A DNA stretch of 64,000 nt from Mumia sp. ZJ1417 (GCF_014127285.1 NZ_CP059901.1:1364001-1428000), one strand, 5' to 3'; shown: positions 9,221 through 18,076, counted from the first letter of the stretch. Program-made: numbers and translations. The notes: generated by a model from the letters alone, not told the origin.

Positions 9221-10370
9221 TCGCCTCGTCGAGCGCCGCCACGAAACGGGCGGTGCTCGCCCCCGGCGCGGTGTCGCCGAAGTAGGCCTCCGACAGCTCG
9301 CGCATCCGCTCGCGCGGCCACGGCCGGTCGAGGATCGCGGCCGCGTGCGGCGCGTCCGCCGCCTCCAGTCGCGGCACCTCGTCGAGGAAGAGCGAGGGCG
9401 GCAGCGTGGTGCGAGCCTCGGTCGGGACGGTCACGAGCATCGGCTTGCCCGTCGCCAGCCAGTCGTAGGCGACCGAGGAGAGATCGGTGACGCACACGTC
9501 CGCGAAGGCCCATTGCCACCCGTACGGGCCCGTGTCGACGAGGTGGTCAGAACCTCGCTCTGCGAGCAGGGCGCGGATGCGGCGGTCGGCAGCCGCGTAC
9601 GAGGGGTCCTGGACGCCCGTACGGGGGTGCGGCCGGTAGATCACGCGATAGCGCGGGTCGTCCACCAGGGAGCGGACGAGGGCGACGCCGTGCGACGCCA
9701 CCGAACCGTACGCCATGCTGGCCCGGTCGCCCTCCCACGTCGGTGCGTAGAGCACCCTCGTGCGGCCGTCGTCGGGCCAGCCCGGCGCGCCGGGATAGTC
9801 AAGATCGAGCTGCGGCCGCCCGACCTCGCGGACGTGCGCGGCGGCGTCGAACTCCCGAAGGGCGCCGGCGATCCGCGCACGGGCGGCCGCGCCGGCGACG
9901 AGCACCCGGTCGTACGCCTTGTTCTGGTTGGTGACGCTGGAGTCCTTGTCGCTCTCACCGTGGCCCAGGTGTACGTGGACGGGGCTCGCGAAGCGCAGCA
10001 TGCGGAAGTTGAGGGGGAGGTGGTTGACGTAGGCGACGACCTGCAGCCTTCCGCGGGCGACGAGGGCCTCGAGGTACGACGAGCCCGGCGCGAAGAACAC
10101 GGGCAGCGAGGTCTCGTCCAGGACGCGACGCCCAGTGTCAGGGCGCGCCGCGATCACGACCACGGGCCAGGGAAGCGCGGCGAGGACACGGTCCCACTGG
10201 TGGAGCTGGTAGAGGTTCTCGGGGCCGTCGGCGAAGTAGAGCGCGACCGGTGCGTCCAGGGCCGCCGGGTCGTCGTTGCAGCGTGCGGCGAACGACCGGC
10301 GGTCGAGCCGGTTGCGGAGAAGCGCACCCCCTCGGCGCGCGACCTGGCCAAGGCGACGGATCCGGTGCAC
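9159..10370 (-). CDS. CDP-glycerol glycerophosphotransferase family protein (single domain)
   Basis: This 403-residue protein is related to the two halves of the 1164-residue protein. It has VHVHLGHGESDKDS, YDRVLVAG, VGRPQLD, LYAPTWEGD, IYRPHPRTG and the C-terminal VTDLSSVAYDWLATGKP block, all typical of TagF/TarL-like enzymes that use CDP-glycerol or CDP-ribitol. It lacks the membrane segments seen in the duplicated protein. No in-frame ATG exists near the N-terminus; GTG at 10368-10370 leaves 56 bp after the upstream gene. The open frame extends further upstream, so the true start is uncertain. It likely primes or extends the same wall polymer. Confidence 0.83.
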   Translation of the reverse strand: MHRIRRLGQVARRGGALLRNRLDRRSFAARCNDDPAALDAPVALYFADGPENLYQLHQWDRVLAALPWPVVVIAARPDTGRRVLDETSLPVFFAPGSSYLEALVARGRLQVVAYVNHLPLNFRMLRFASPVHVHLGHGESDKDSSVTNQNKAYDRVLVAGAAARARIAGALREFDAAAHVREVGRPQLDLDYPGAPGWPDDGRTRVLYAPTWEGDRASMAYGSVASHGVALVRSLVDDPRYRVIYRPHPRTGVQDPSYAAADRRIRALLAERGSDHLVDTGPYGWQWAFADVCVTDLSSVAYDWLATGKPMLVTVPTEARTTLPPSLFLDEVPRLEAADAPHAAAILDRPWPRERMRELSEAYFGDTAPGASTARFVAALDEAIRLASVPVGPTSAAGPADED

Positions 10371-10426
10371 GCCGGACAGCCTACCGTCGTGGCAGGTGCC
10401 GTCTCCGCACTCCTCAGGGAGTCGGC

Positions 10427-11260
10427 TCAGGGTGTCGGCGCTCGAAGCCGTGACGACGCCATGATGGCCACGAAGTGCCCCACCACGGCGAGCAGGGCCA
10501 GCGGCAGCAGCACGACGACCAGGGTGCGTGTCCCCGCGAGACCTCCCCATGCGTCGCCGGCGAGGAGGTCGACGACGGCAGCGGCGAGAGCGAACAACGT
10601 GAGCTCGACCGAGTGGTAGAGCCGGTGGAACGGCACGAAGCGTGCCCACCGACGCAGCGTGGCGACGAGTCCGGGGCGCGGGGCGGCGGCCTCGGCGCTG
10701 TCGGCGACCCGGGGGAGCCCGGAGAAGGCGCGCGAGACGTGGACGAAGTCGTTGAGGGACTTGTTGAGCAGGATGACGACCGCCAGGAGTGCGCCGAGCG
10801 TCGTCCAGCCGTAGTGGTCGGACATGTCCGGCAGCCCGCCGGCCGCCCGTACGCCGAGCGCGATCGGGATCAGCGACTCGGTGGTGTAGTGGCCGATCTT
10901 GTCCAGGAACGTGCCGGCGGGGGAGAGGGTGCCGCGCCATCGCGCGACCTCACCGTCCGCGCAGTCGAGGAGCATCTGGAGCTGGCCGAAGAACACGGCC
11001 AGGACGACCCCGACGAGGCCGGGCACGAGCAGCGATCCGGCAGCGAGCCAGCCGCTGAGGATCATCAGGCCCGTCACCGCGTTCGCGCTGAGCCCGAGCC
11101 TGACCAGCGGTCGGCTCACGTACGGCGAGATGTCGCGGAGATAGAGGTCGGCGACCCAGTGCTCCGCGCTGCGCCGCGCCCGGACCTCGGGCGGCTGGGC
11201 GATCGCCCGGTACTCCGCGAGGGTCGGGTGGCGAGGACGTGGGGCAGCGGAGTCGGGCAC
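10427..11260 (-). CDS. CDP-alcohol phosphatidyltransferase family protein with an altered active-site motif
   Basis: This 277-residue polytopic membrane protein has the CDP-alcohol phosphotransferase signature DCADGEVARW...G...D, but where the family has the fourth Asp (DxxDGxxAR...GxxxDxxxD) it has His, in LDKIGHYTTE. The family joins a CDP-activated alcohol to an acceptor alcohol. The neighbours suggest a polyol-phosphate or lipid carrier step in wall polymer synthesis rather than bulk phospholipid synthesis. GTG at 11258-11260 is chosen because the homologous part begins just after it. The open frame reaches 11929 but runs through the PAS gene, so the longer form is not credible. Confidence 0.78.
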   Translation of the reverse strand: MPDSAAPRPRHPTLAEYRAIAQPPEVRARRSAEHWVADLYLRDISPYVSRPLVRLGLSANAVTGLMILSGWLAAGSLLVPGLVGVVLAVFFGQLQMLLDCADGEVARWRGTLSPAGTFLDKIGHYTTESLIPIALGVRAAGGLPDMSDHYGWTTLGALLAVVILLNKSLNDFVHVSRAFSGLPRVADSAEAAAPRPGLVATLRRWARFVPFHRLYHSVELTLFALAAAVVDLLAGDAWGGLAGTRTLVVVLLPLALLAVVGHFVAIMASSRLRAPTP

Positions 11261-11265
11261 GGCGG

Positions 11266-11853
11266 CTACCGTAGCAGCCGGACCCCTGTGCTTTTGGCGG
11301 TGAGCAGCGCCGGGTCGGGCGCCGTCCAGCGCAGGACCTCCGGGCAGAACGGCTCGTGCCACTCCCGTACGACGGTGCCGTCGTCGCTCGCGGTCACCTC
11401 GGCCCACCACTTCGGGCAGTGCGGGCACTGCGTGATCACGAGATCGACCGGGTCGAACTCGACGGAGACCATCGGCGTGCTGCGCTGCGGGTGGCCGCCG
11501 GCCTGGCTGAGGTCCACCATGAACCCCTCCGTGATCGGGTCGTGCCCGTCCGGATCCTCGCGGTCGCTGCCGACCACCACGACCTCGTGGACGAAGCCAC
11601 AGGAGTCGACGATCCGGTGCTGGTAGCTGAAACCGGTCTCGTCGCCGAGCCCCCGCGTCGCGATCAGCGCACGAGTGCGTGCGACGTCGTCGGGATGCTG
11701 GTGGTCTAGGACGACCTCGGAGGTGATCTGCATCGACGGCGCGAAGCCGAAGATCGCGCAGAGCTCCTCGGAGAAGACCCAGGTGTCCGTACGTGGCCAG
11801 TACGTGAAGTGGCCCAAGGCGGGCGATGGCCCCCACGGCATGTCGTGCTTCAT
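11266..11853 (-). CDS. PAS-fold domain protein of unknown role
   Basis: This 195-residue soluble protein starts with a PAS_3-like fold (about residues 12-105: GHFTYWPRTDTWVFSEELCAIFGF, then the HPDD and FSYQHRIV strands). The C-terminal 80 residues contain a CPHCPKWW cysteine pair and further hydrophilic sequence, which could bind a metal. No kinase, cyclase or HTH domain is attached, so it is a stand-alone sensor or adaptor. Its stop lies only 5 bp before the start of the phosphotransferase gene, so the two may share a transcript. Function is not recognised. Confidence 0.65.
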   Translation of the reverse strand: MKHDMPWGPSPALGHFTYWPRTDTWVFSEELCAIFGFAPSMQITSEVVLDHQHPDDVARTRALIATRGLGDETGFSYQHRIVDSCGFVHEVVVVGSDREDPDGHDPITEGFMVDLSQAGGHPQRSTPMVSVEFDPVDLVITQCPHCPKWWAEVTASDDGTVVREWHEPFCPEVLRWTAPDPALLTAKSTGVRLLR

Positions 11854-11966
11854 ACGCGCTCCCCCGCGTCACGGCCGCCCCCCAGCGGCCTGAGACACGA
11901 CCGTAGGCGCGCCAGGGTGGCTGTGACAAGGGTTGCGAGCACGTTGCAGACCGTGAGCGGGCTGCG

Positions 11967-12989
11967 TCAGACCGCCAGGGTGCCCGCCGCTAGGGACGCG
12001 GGCGGCGTGCCGTCGCCGAACGGGCGGCCGCCGAGCTCCTCGCGTCCGTGCGCGGTGTGCCAGCCGGACAGGTCCGGGCCCTTCGGCACGATCTGCGTCG
12101 GGTTGATGTCGGCGTGGACGACGTAGTAGTGCGCCTTGATCTGGTCGAAGTCGATCGTGTCACCGAACCCGGCGGTCTGGAACAGGTCGCGGGCGTACGC
12201 CCACAGCACCGGCATCTCGGCCAGCTTCTGACGGTTGCACTTGAAGTGCCCGTGGTAGACGGCGTCGAAGCGCGCCAGTGTCGTGAACAGCCGCACGTCG
12301 GCCTCGGTGATCGTGTCACCCATCAGGTAGCGCCGGGTCGCGAGGCGGTCCTCGAGCCAGTCGAGCGCGGTCCACAACCGGTCGTACGCGGCGTCATAGG
12401 CATGTTGCGACCCTGCGAAGCCGCAGCGGTAGACCCCGTTGTTGACCTCGGTGAAGACCCGCTTCATCACGGGTTCCATCTCGTCGCGCAGGTCCTCGGG
12501 CCACAGGTCGGGCGCCCCCTCGCGGTGGAAGTCGGCCCACTCGAAGAAGAGGTCACGGGTGATCTGGTCGAAGTCGTTGGTCGCGACCGCCCTGGTGGGG
12601 ACGTCGACCATCGCCGGAACGGTGATGCCGAGCGGATAGTCAGGGTCGCGGGCGAAGTAGGCCTGCTGGAGCCGCTCGTACCCGAGCACGGGGTCGACGC
12701 CGCCAGGGTCGAGGTCGAAAGTCCAGCTGCGGGCGTCGTGGACGGGTCCGCACAGCCCCATCGAGATCGCGTCCTCGAGGCCGAGGAGCCGGCGGACGAT
12801 GACTGCTCGGTTTGCCCAGGGGCACGCGCGCGCCGCGACGAGCCGGTAGCGGCCGGGCTCGACCCGATAGCCGTCGCGGCCGTCTCGGGTGATGCGGGTG
12901 GTGAGGTAGCGCATGTCGCGGCTGTAGTCCTCACCGCTGTGCACGTAGGCGCCCTTGGTGGAGTGCGCGTCGTCGGTCGTCGAGGTCAC
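11967..12989 (-). CDS. Glutathionyl-hydroquinone reductase-type GST (Xi class, YqjG-like)
   Basis: This 340-residue protein has the Xi-class active-site sequence ACPWANRA with Cys56-Pro57-Trp58, then the all-alpha C-terminal domain (NNGVYRCGFAGSQHAYDAAYDRLWTALDWLEDRL, TEADVRLFTTLARFDAVYHGHFKCN). The family reductively removes glutathione from hydroquinones. Actinobacteria mostly lack glutathione, so mycothiol is the likelier thiol here (inference). The GTG start overlaps the stop of the MFS gene (GTGA), showing translational coupling with that transporter. Confidence 0.88.
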   Translation of the reverse strand: MTSTTDDAHSTKGAYVHSGEDYSRDMRYLTTRITRDGRDGYRVEPGRYRLVAARACPWANRAVIVRRLLGLEDAISMGLCGPVHDARSWTFDLDPGGVDPVLGYERLQQAYFARDPDYPLGITVPAMVDVPTRAVATNDFDQITRDLFFEWADFHREGAPDLWPEDLRDEMEPVMKRVFTEVNNGVYRCGFAGSQHAYDAAYDRLWTALDWLEDRLATRRYLMGDTITEADVRLFTTLARFDAVYHGHFKCNRQKLAEMPVLWAYARDLFQTAGFGDTIDFDQIKAHYYVVHADINPTQIVPKGPDLSGWHTAHGREELGGRPFGDGTPPASLAAGTLAV

Positions 12990-14257
12990 GGGACCAGTCT
13001 GCCGGGACGGGCCACGTGGTGCCGTCCTGCCCTCACCATCCGGATCGCAGGGACGGTGAGGAAGGCCGCGACGAGGTTGAGCGGTCCGAACCCCCACATG
13101 GCGATGATGACGCCGGCGAGAAGCCCGCCGAGCGCCCCGCCGAGGCTCATCACGAAGTCGGAGGCACCCTGCACGGGCGGCCGCATCTCGGTGGGAACCG
13201 CCTGGGCGATCAGCGAGGAGCCAGCGATCGTCGAGGCGGACCATCCCAGTCCGAGCAGCGTCAGTCCGACGATCATCCGTGTCTCGGACTCACCCGCGGT
13301 CCCGGCGACGAGGGTGGCAAGGAGCAGCAGCGCCTGGCCGAGCACGATCGTGCGTCCGCGTCCCCAGCGGTCGGCGAGGATGCCCATCACGGGCGAGAGC
13401 GCGAACATCCCCGCGATGTGGAGGCTGATCGTCAGGCCGATGATCGTGAGGCTGGATCCGTGGTCGGCCATGTGGACGGGCGTCATCGCCATCACCGCCA
13501 CCATGAGCGCATGTGCCCCGGAGACGGAGACGACGCCGGTCCGCGCGGCGGCGTTGACACGCAGGACGGGCCAGGCGTCGCGCATGCGCGGCCGCGTCGA
13601 GACCCCGTCGACCACCTCGGGCCGCAGGGACTTGGCGACGCGCAGGGGGTCGGGGACGAGCGCCAACCCGGTCAGGACCGCGGTGGCGGCGAACCCGACG
13701 GCCGCGATCGCGAACGGGCCCGCGAGGTCGGGGATGCCGAGCATGTCCGCGGTGCGTGCGCCGACCTCTGTGAGGTTGGGCCCGATGACGGAGCCGATCG
13801 TCGTCGCCCACACCACGAGCGACAGCGCCCGCCCGACGTGGAGGGGCTGGGCGAGGTCGGTGGCGGCGTAGCGCGACTGGAGGTTGGTGGCGGTGTTGGC
13901 GCCGACCACGAAGAGACCGGCGAGGATCAGCCACGTCGCGTCGAGCTGGGCGCCCGCGACCACGACCAGTGCGCCTGCGGCCGCGAGCAGCCAGCCGGTC
14001 GCAAGCGCCGGACGGCGGCCGCGGGCCGAGGCCAGCGCGGCGAGCGGCAACGCGAGCAGGGCAGAGCCGAGGGTGAGCATCGTCGTCGCAAGCCCCGCCC
14101 ATGCCGACGACCCCGACACGTCCCTGACGAGAAGCGCCCCGACCGACAGCGCGGCCCCTGCTCCCAGGCCACCGACGACCTGCGCGCCGGACAGCACGCC
14201 GACCGTACGGCGCTGGATGCTCGCGACCCGCTCGGGCGAGTGTGCGGGCGTGCTCAC
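12986..14257 (-). CDS. MFS transporter
   Basis: This 423-residue protein has about 12 hydrophobic segments and two MFS loop motifs, one after TM2 (ALASARGRRPAL) and one in the second half (GILADRWGRGR). It is likely a proton-coupled efflux or uptake carrier of the DHA1-like group; the substrate is not evident. The GTG start overlaps the stop of the M13 peptidase gene (GTGA), and its stop overlaps the GST start, giving a three-gene coupled operon. Coupling to a hydroquinone-reducing GST hints at export of a quinone or xenobiotic, which is inference only. Confidence 0.87.
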   Translation of the reverse strand: MSTPAHSPERVASIQRRTVGVLSGAQVVGGLGAGAALSVGALLVRDVSGSSAWAGLATTMLTLGSALLALPLAALASARGRRPALATGWLLAAAGALVVVAGAQLDATWLILAGLFVVGANTATNLQSRYAATDLAQPLHVGRALSLVVWATTIGSVIGPNLTEVGARTADMLGIPDLAGPFAIAAVGFAATAVLTGLALVPDPLRVAKSLRPEVVDGVSTRPRMRDAWPVLRVNAAARTGVVSVSGAHALMVAVMAMTPVHMADHGSSLTIIGLTISLHIAGMFALSPVMGILADRWGRGRTIVLGQALLLLATLVAGTAGESETRMIVGLTLLGLGWSASTIAGSSLIAQAVPTEMRPPVQGASDFVMSLGGALGGLLAGVIIAMWGFGPLNLVAAFLTVPAIRMVRAGRHHVARPGRLVP

Positions 14258-16224
14258 CAGATCGTCACGCGCTGATCGACGTCCAGCCACAGGGCGTCGT
14301 CATCGGTGAGCCCGAAGGCGTCGTAGAAGGCGTCGACGTTGCGGACGACCTGGTTGCACCGGAACTCCGGCGGCGCGTGCGGGTCGATCGTCAGGCGGCG
14401 CACGACCTCGGTCGGACGCACCTTGCCCCGCCAGACCTGCGCCCACGACACGAAGAACCGCTGCACGCCCGTGAGGCCGTCGAGGACCGGGGGCTCCTGT
14501 CCGCCGAGCGAAAGGTGGTACGCCTTCAGCGCGATGCCGAGGCCACCGAGGTCGCCGATGTTCTCGCCGATCGTGAGCGCGCCGTTGACGGTCTGGCCGT
14601 CGGCGCCGTCGGGCGAGAGCGCGTCGTACTGCGCGATCAGCGAGCCGGTGAGCTTGTCGAACGCGGCACGGTCGTCGTCGGTCCACCAGTTGCGCAGCGC
14701 GCCGGTGCCGTCGTACTGGGAGCCCTGGTCGTCGAACCCGTGCCCGATCTCATGGCCGATCACGCCGCCGATGCCGCCGTAGTTGACGGCGTCGTCGGCC
14801 TCGGCGTCGAAGAACGGAGGCTGGAGGATCGCGGCCGGGAAGACGATCTCGTTCATCGTGGGGTTGTAGTAGGCGTTGACCGTCTGTGGGGTCATCAGCC
14901 ACTCGTCGCGGTCGATCGGCTTCCCGATCTTGGCCAGCTCGCGGTCGGTGGCGACGTCGGAGGCGCGGCGGACGTTGCCGAGGAGGTCGTACGGGTCGGC
15001 GACGAGTGCGTCGTAGTCGCGCCACGTCTTGGGGAAGCCGACCTTCGGGGTGAACGACGCGAGCTTCTCGAGCGCGCGCTCCTTGGTCACGTCGCTCATC
15101 CACGACAGGTCGCGGATGCTCTGCTCGTACGCGGCCACGAGGTGGGCGACGAGCTCGTCCATGCGCGCGGCTGCGGTGGGCGGGAAGTGGCGCTCGACGT
15201 AGAGGCGGCCGACGCCCTCACCGATCGCACCCTCGACGAACGCGACGCCGCGCTTCCAGCGGGCGCGCAGCTCGTCGGTGCCCGAGAGCGTGCGGCCGTA
15301 GAAGTCGAAGTTCTCGTCGACGAACGCGCTCGACAGGTAGGGCGCAGCGGCGCTGACGAGGCGGAAGCGCAGCCAGTCCTTCCACGCCTCGACGTCCTCA
15401 CCGCGCAGAGTCTCGGACAGCGCCTCGAAGTACGAGGGCTGCGCGACGACGACCTCGGCCAGCACGGCCACGTCGAACCGCGCGGCCGCAGCCCAGGCAC
15501 GCCAGTCCAGAGCGGGGGTCAGCAGCTGGAGCTCGTCGAGCGCCGTGAGGTTGTACGTCTTGACGGCGTCACGGCTGGCGACGCGGTCCCAGTGGCCGGC
15601 GGCGAGCCGGGCCTCGAGCGCGTAGATGCGAGCGGCGCGGCCCTGGCCGTCGTCGAGCCCGGCGAGGGTGAGCATCGTCGCGAGGTGCCCCTTGTAAGCC
15701 TCGCGGATCGCCGCGAACTGCTCCTCGCGGTAGTACGCCTCGTCAGGAAGGCCGAGGCCGCCCTGGAGCATCGTGACGATGTAGCGGTCGGGGTTGCCGC
15801 TGTCGGGTCCGACGTACATGCCAAACACGCTCGACGCCGCCCGGCGCTCGAGGCGGCCGATCGCCTCGACCACGTCATGGAGGTCGCTGATCGTGTCGAC
15901 GCGGGCGAGGTCGTCGGCCAGCGGCGTCGCACCGAGCGCCTCGACCCGCTCGGTGTCCATGAAGCTGGTGAAGAGCGCACCGATCTTGGCCGCCTCGTCA
16001 TCGACGGTCGACCCAGCCGGGTTGCCGGGAGCCTGCTGGCACTCCTCGACGATCGCGCGGACGTCGGCCTCGGCCTCGTCGACGAGGGTGATGAACGATC
16101 CGGCGACCGCGCGATCGGCCGGGATCTCGGCGGTGGCGAGCCAGCTCCCGTTCACGTGTCGGAACAGGTCGTCCTGCACCCGGACGTCGTTGTCGATCCC
16201 GCTGCTGTCGATGCCTGATCTCAT
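14254..16224 (-). CDS. M13 family zinc metallopeptidase (PepO/neprilysin-like)
   Basis: This 656-residue protein has the gluzincin motif HEIGH at residues 491-495 and the third zinc ligand in GENIGD (Glu554), plus the VNAYYNP and C-terminal CNQVVRNVDAFYDAF motifs typical of M13. The length matches the family. No signal peptide or membrane anchor is visible at the N-terminus (MRSGIDSSGID...), so it should be a cytosolic oligopeptidase like PepO, unlike mammalian neprilysin. It is the first gene of the operon with the MFS carrier and GST. Confidence 0.95.
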   Translation of the reverse strand: MRSGIDSSGIDNDVRVQDDLFRHVNGSWLATAEIPADRAVAGSFITLVDEAEADVRAIVEECQQAPGNPAGSTVDDEAAKIGALFTSFMDTERVEALGATPLADDLARVDTISDLHDVVEAIGRLERRAASSVFGMYVGPDSGNPDRYIVTMLQGGLGLPDEAYYREEQFAAIREAYKGHLATMLTLAGLDDGQGRAARIYALEARLAAGHWDRVASRDAVKTYNLTALDELQLLTPALDWRAWAAAARFDVAVLAEVVVAQPSYFEALSETLRGEDVEAWKDWLRFRLVSAAAPYLSSAFVDENFDFYGRTLSGTDELRARWKRGVAFVEGAIGEGVGRLYVERHFPPTAAARMDELVAHLVAAYEQSIRDLSWMSDVTKERALEKLASFTPKVGFPKTWRDYDALVADPYDLLGNVRRASDVATDRELAKIGKPIDRDEWLMTPQTVNAYYNPTMNEIVFPAAILQPPFFDAEADDAVNYGGIGGVIGHEIGHGFDDQGSQYDGTGALRNWWTDDDRAAFDKLTGSLIAQYDALSPDGADGQTVNGALTIGENIGDLGGLGIALKAYHLSLGGQEPPVLDGLTGVQRFFVSWAQVWRGKVRPTEVVRRLTIDPHAPPEFRCNQVVRNVDAFYDAFGLTDDDALWLDVDQRVTIW

Positions 16225-16233
16225 CCGGTCAGT

Positions 16234-16797
16234 CTAGGGAGAGGAGGCCGTCTCACGCGATGGAGTTCGGGGCGGGGTGAGGATCACCAGGACCGCCTCG
16301 GCCTGGTCGTCGCCCACCACCTCGTACGCGTGGGGACGGTCGGCGACGAACCTCGCGTGCTCGCCGGTCGCCACATCCTGCAGTGCATCGTCGGGGCCTA
16401 GGCGCAGGCGCCCGCAGGTCACCACGAGGTGCTCGACGACGCCGTCGCCGTGCGCGGGGGAGCGCCGGATCGTGCCGGGCTCGAAACGCATCGCGTACGT
16501 CTCGACCGTCGCGCCGTCGCGCACCCGGACGTCGAGAAGGTGCGCGGTGAGCCCGTCGCCGGAGACCTCGGCACCGACGGCGTCGTCGAGCAGTGCCGCG
16601 AGCGGGACGTGGAGCGGGCCCGCGAGGGCGTACAGCGTGGCGATGGTCGGATTGCGCAGGCCTGCCTCGAGCTCCGAGAGCGAGCCCTTGCCGATCTGCG
16701 CCGCCCGAGAGAGCGCCGACTGGCTGAGCCCGCGCTGCACCCGTAGGTCGCGCACGCGCGCGCCGATCCGCGCGGCGGGATCGGGAGGACTGGACAT
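16234..16797 (-). CDS. XRE-family regulator with C-terminal cupin domain
   Basis: This 187-residue protein has an N-terminal HTH (about residues 10-65: RIGARVRDLRVQRGLSQSALSRAAQIGKGSLSELEAG) and a C-terminal cupin_2 barrel (about 110-180) that could sense a small ligand. It stops 9 bp before the M13 gene start. It is divergent from the BenE-type carrier, with two adjacent 16-bp palindromes at 16820-16851 between them. The obvious inference is that it controls the carrier, and itself, through those sites. The ATG at 16797 is chosen because the HTH starts directly after it. Confidence 0.88.
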   Translation of the reverse strand: MSSPPDPAARIGARVRDLRVQRGLSQSALSRAAQIGKGSLSELEAGLRNPTIATLYALAGPLHVPLAALLDDAVGAEVSGDGLTAHLLDVRVRDGATVETYAMRFEPGTIRRSPAHGDGVVEHLVVTCGRLRLGPDDALQDVATGEHARFVADRPHAYEVVGDDQAEAVLVILTPPRTPSRETASSP

Positions 16798-16819
16798 GGG
16801 GGCCACCCTAGCCCGTACA

Positions 16820-16851
16820 GTTCCGTATACAGAACGTTCCGTATGCAGAAC
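16820..16851. promoter_or_regulatory. Two abutting 16-bp palindromic operators between xre-cupin and benE
   Basis: Copies GTTCCGTATACAGAAC (16820-16835) and GTTCCGTATGCAGAAC (16836-16851) abut exactly and differ at one base. Each is an imperfect palindrome, GTTC-N8-GAAC. The site sits 22 bp before the regulator start and 16 bp before the carrier start, so occupancy would block both divergent promoters. It is a probable binding site for the cupin regulator. Confidence 0.7.
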
Positions 16852-16867
16852 GCGCGAGGAGACGGCG

Positions 16868-18076
16868 ATGACGAGGTCGGATGTGCCCGGACGGCAGCCG
16901 TACGTCGCGGGCGTGGTGGCGGCGCTCGTCGGGTTCACGAGCTCGTTCGCCGTCGTCCTCGCGGGGCTGCGCGCCGTCGGGGCGTCCGGGCCGGAAGCGG
17001 CGTCGGGCCTGCTGGTCCTGTGCGTCGCGCAAGCGGTCGGCATGATCGTGCTGTCGTGGCGCTATCGGATGCCGTTGACGCTGGCGTGGTCCACGCCGGG
17101 CGCGGCGATGCTCGCGGGGGCCGCCGCGACCGACGGGGGCTGGCCTGCCGCGGTCGGCGCGTTCGCGGTGACCGGGCTGCTGATCGTGGCCACGGCGGCA
17201 TGGCCCGCGCTCGGGGGGATCGTCGCACGCATCCCGGCCCCGGTCGCGCACGCGATGCTCGCCGGGGTGCTCCTCCCGCTGTGCCTCGAACCTGTCCGGG
17301 GCCTCGCGGCCAGCCCGTGGATGGTCGCGCCGATCGTGGTCACGTGGCTCGTGCTGCTGCGCCTCGCGCCGCGCTGGGCCGTGCCGGCGGCGTTCGCCGT
17401 GACGATGGCGGTCGTCGCGCTCTGGCTCGCGCAAAACGGCGACAGCCTCGACGGGCCGCTCCTGCCTCACCTCGTGTGGACGGCTCCGTCGCTGGAGTGG
17501 CAGGCCGTCGTCGGGATCGCGCTGCCGCTGTACGTCGTGACGATGGCCGCGCAGAACGTCCCCGGCGTCGCCGTGATGGCGTCGTACGGGTTCACCGTCC
17601 CGTGGCGCGCGACGATGGCGACGACCGGAGTCGGCACCCTCCTCGGGGCGTCCGCCGGAGGTCATGCGATCAACCTCGCCGCCATCACCGCGGCGCTGGC
17701 GGCGGGACCCGAGGCAGGGCCCGACCCGAGACGACGGTGGCTCGCCGCGCACACGGCCGGCTGGGCGTACCTCGTCATCGCGCTGCTCTCGACCGCGCTC
17801 GCCACAGTCGTCGCCGCAGCCCCGCGGGGAGTGGTCGAGGCCGCGGCCGGGCTCGCGCTCGTCGGCACGCTCGGGGCCTCGCTGCACGCCGCGATGTCGG
17901 CGACCGTACGCCGCGAGCCCGCCGTCATCACCTTCGTCGTGGCGGCCAGCGGCGTGACCGTCGCGGGGATCGGCGCGGCGTTCTGGGCGCTGGTCGCCGG
18001 CGTCGCCGCACACCTCGTCCTGCGGTCTCCCAGACCCGGACCGGCTACTTCACCGAGCCGGACACCAGCCCGTTGA
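16868..18076 (+). CDS. BenE family benzoate/proton symporter-like membrane protein
   Basis: This 402-residue polytopic protein resembles BenE throughout: the VAGVVAALVGFTSSFAVVLAGLRAVGAS start, LTLAWSTPGAAML (the family's central helix motif), ALPLYVVTMAAQNVPGVAVM and SAGGHAINLAAITAAL. The family carries benzoate or purine-like aromatic acids with protons. No benzoate catabolic genes are nearby, so the substrate is open. Start ATG 16868 is preceded by GAGGAGA at 16855-16861. The last 32 bp overlap the end of the convergent sugar permease gene. Confidence 0.88.
   Translation: MTRSDVPGRQPYVAGVVAALVGFTSSFAVVLAGLRAVGASGPEAASGLLVLCVAQAVGMIVLSWRYRMPLTLAWSTPGAAMLAGAAATDGGWPAAVGAFAVTGLLIVATAAWPALGGIVARIPAPVAHAMLAGVLLPLCLEPVRGLAASPWMVAPIVVTWLVLLRLAPRWAVPAAFAVTMAVVALWLAQNGDSLDGPLLPHLVWTAPSLEWQAVVGIALPLYVVTMAAQNVPGVAVMASYGFTVPWRATMATTGVGTLLGASAGGHAINLAAITAALAAGPEAGPDPRRRWLAAHTAGWAYLVIALLSTALATVVAAAPRGVVEAAAGLALVGTLGASLHAAMSATVRREPAVITFVVAASGVTVAGIGAAFWALVAGVAAHLVLRSPRPGPATSPSRTPAR

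Noticed and set aside
10371-10940. N-terminal extension of the single-domain glycerophosphotransferase frame
   Set aside because: It overlaps the CDP-alcohol phosphotransferase gene and reads as Arg/Pro-rich shadow sequence.
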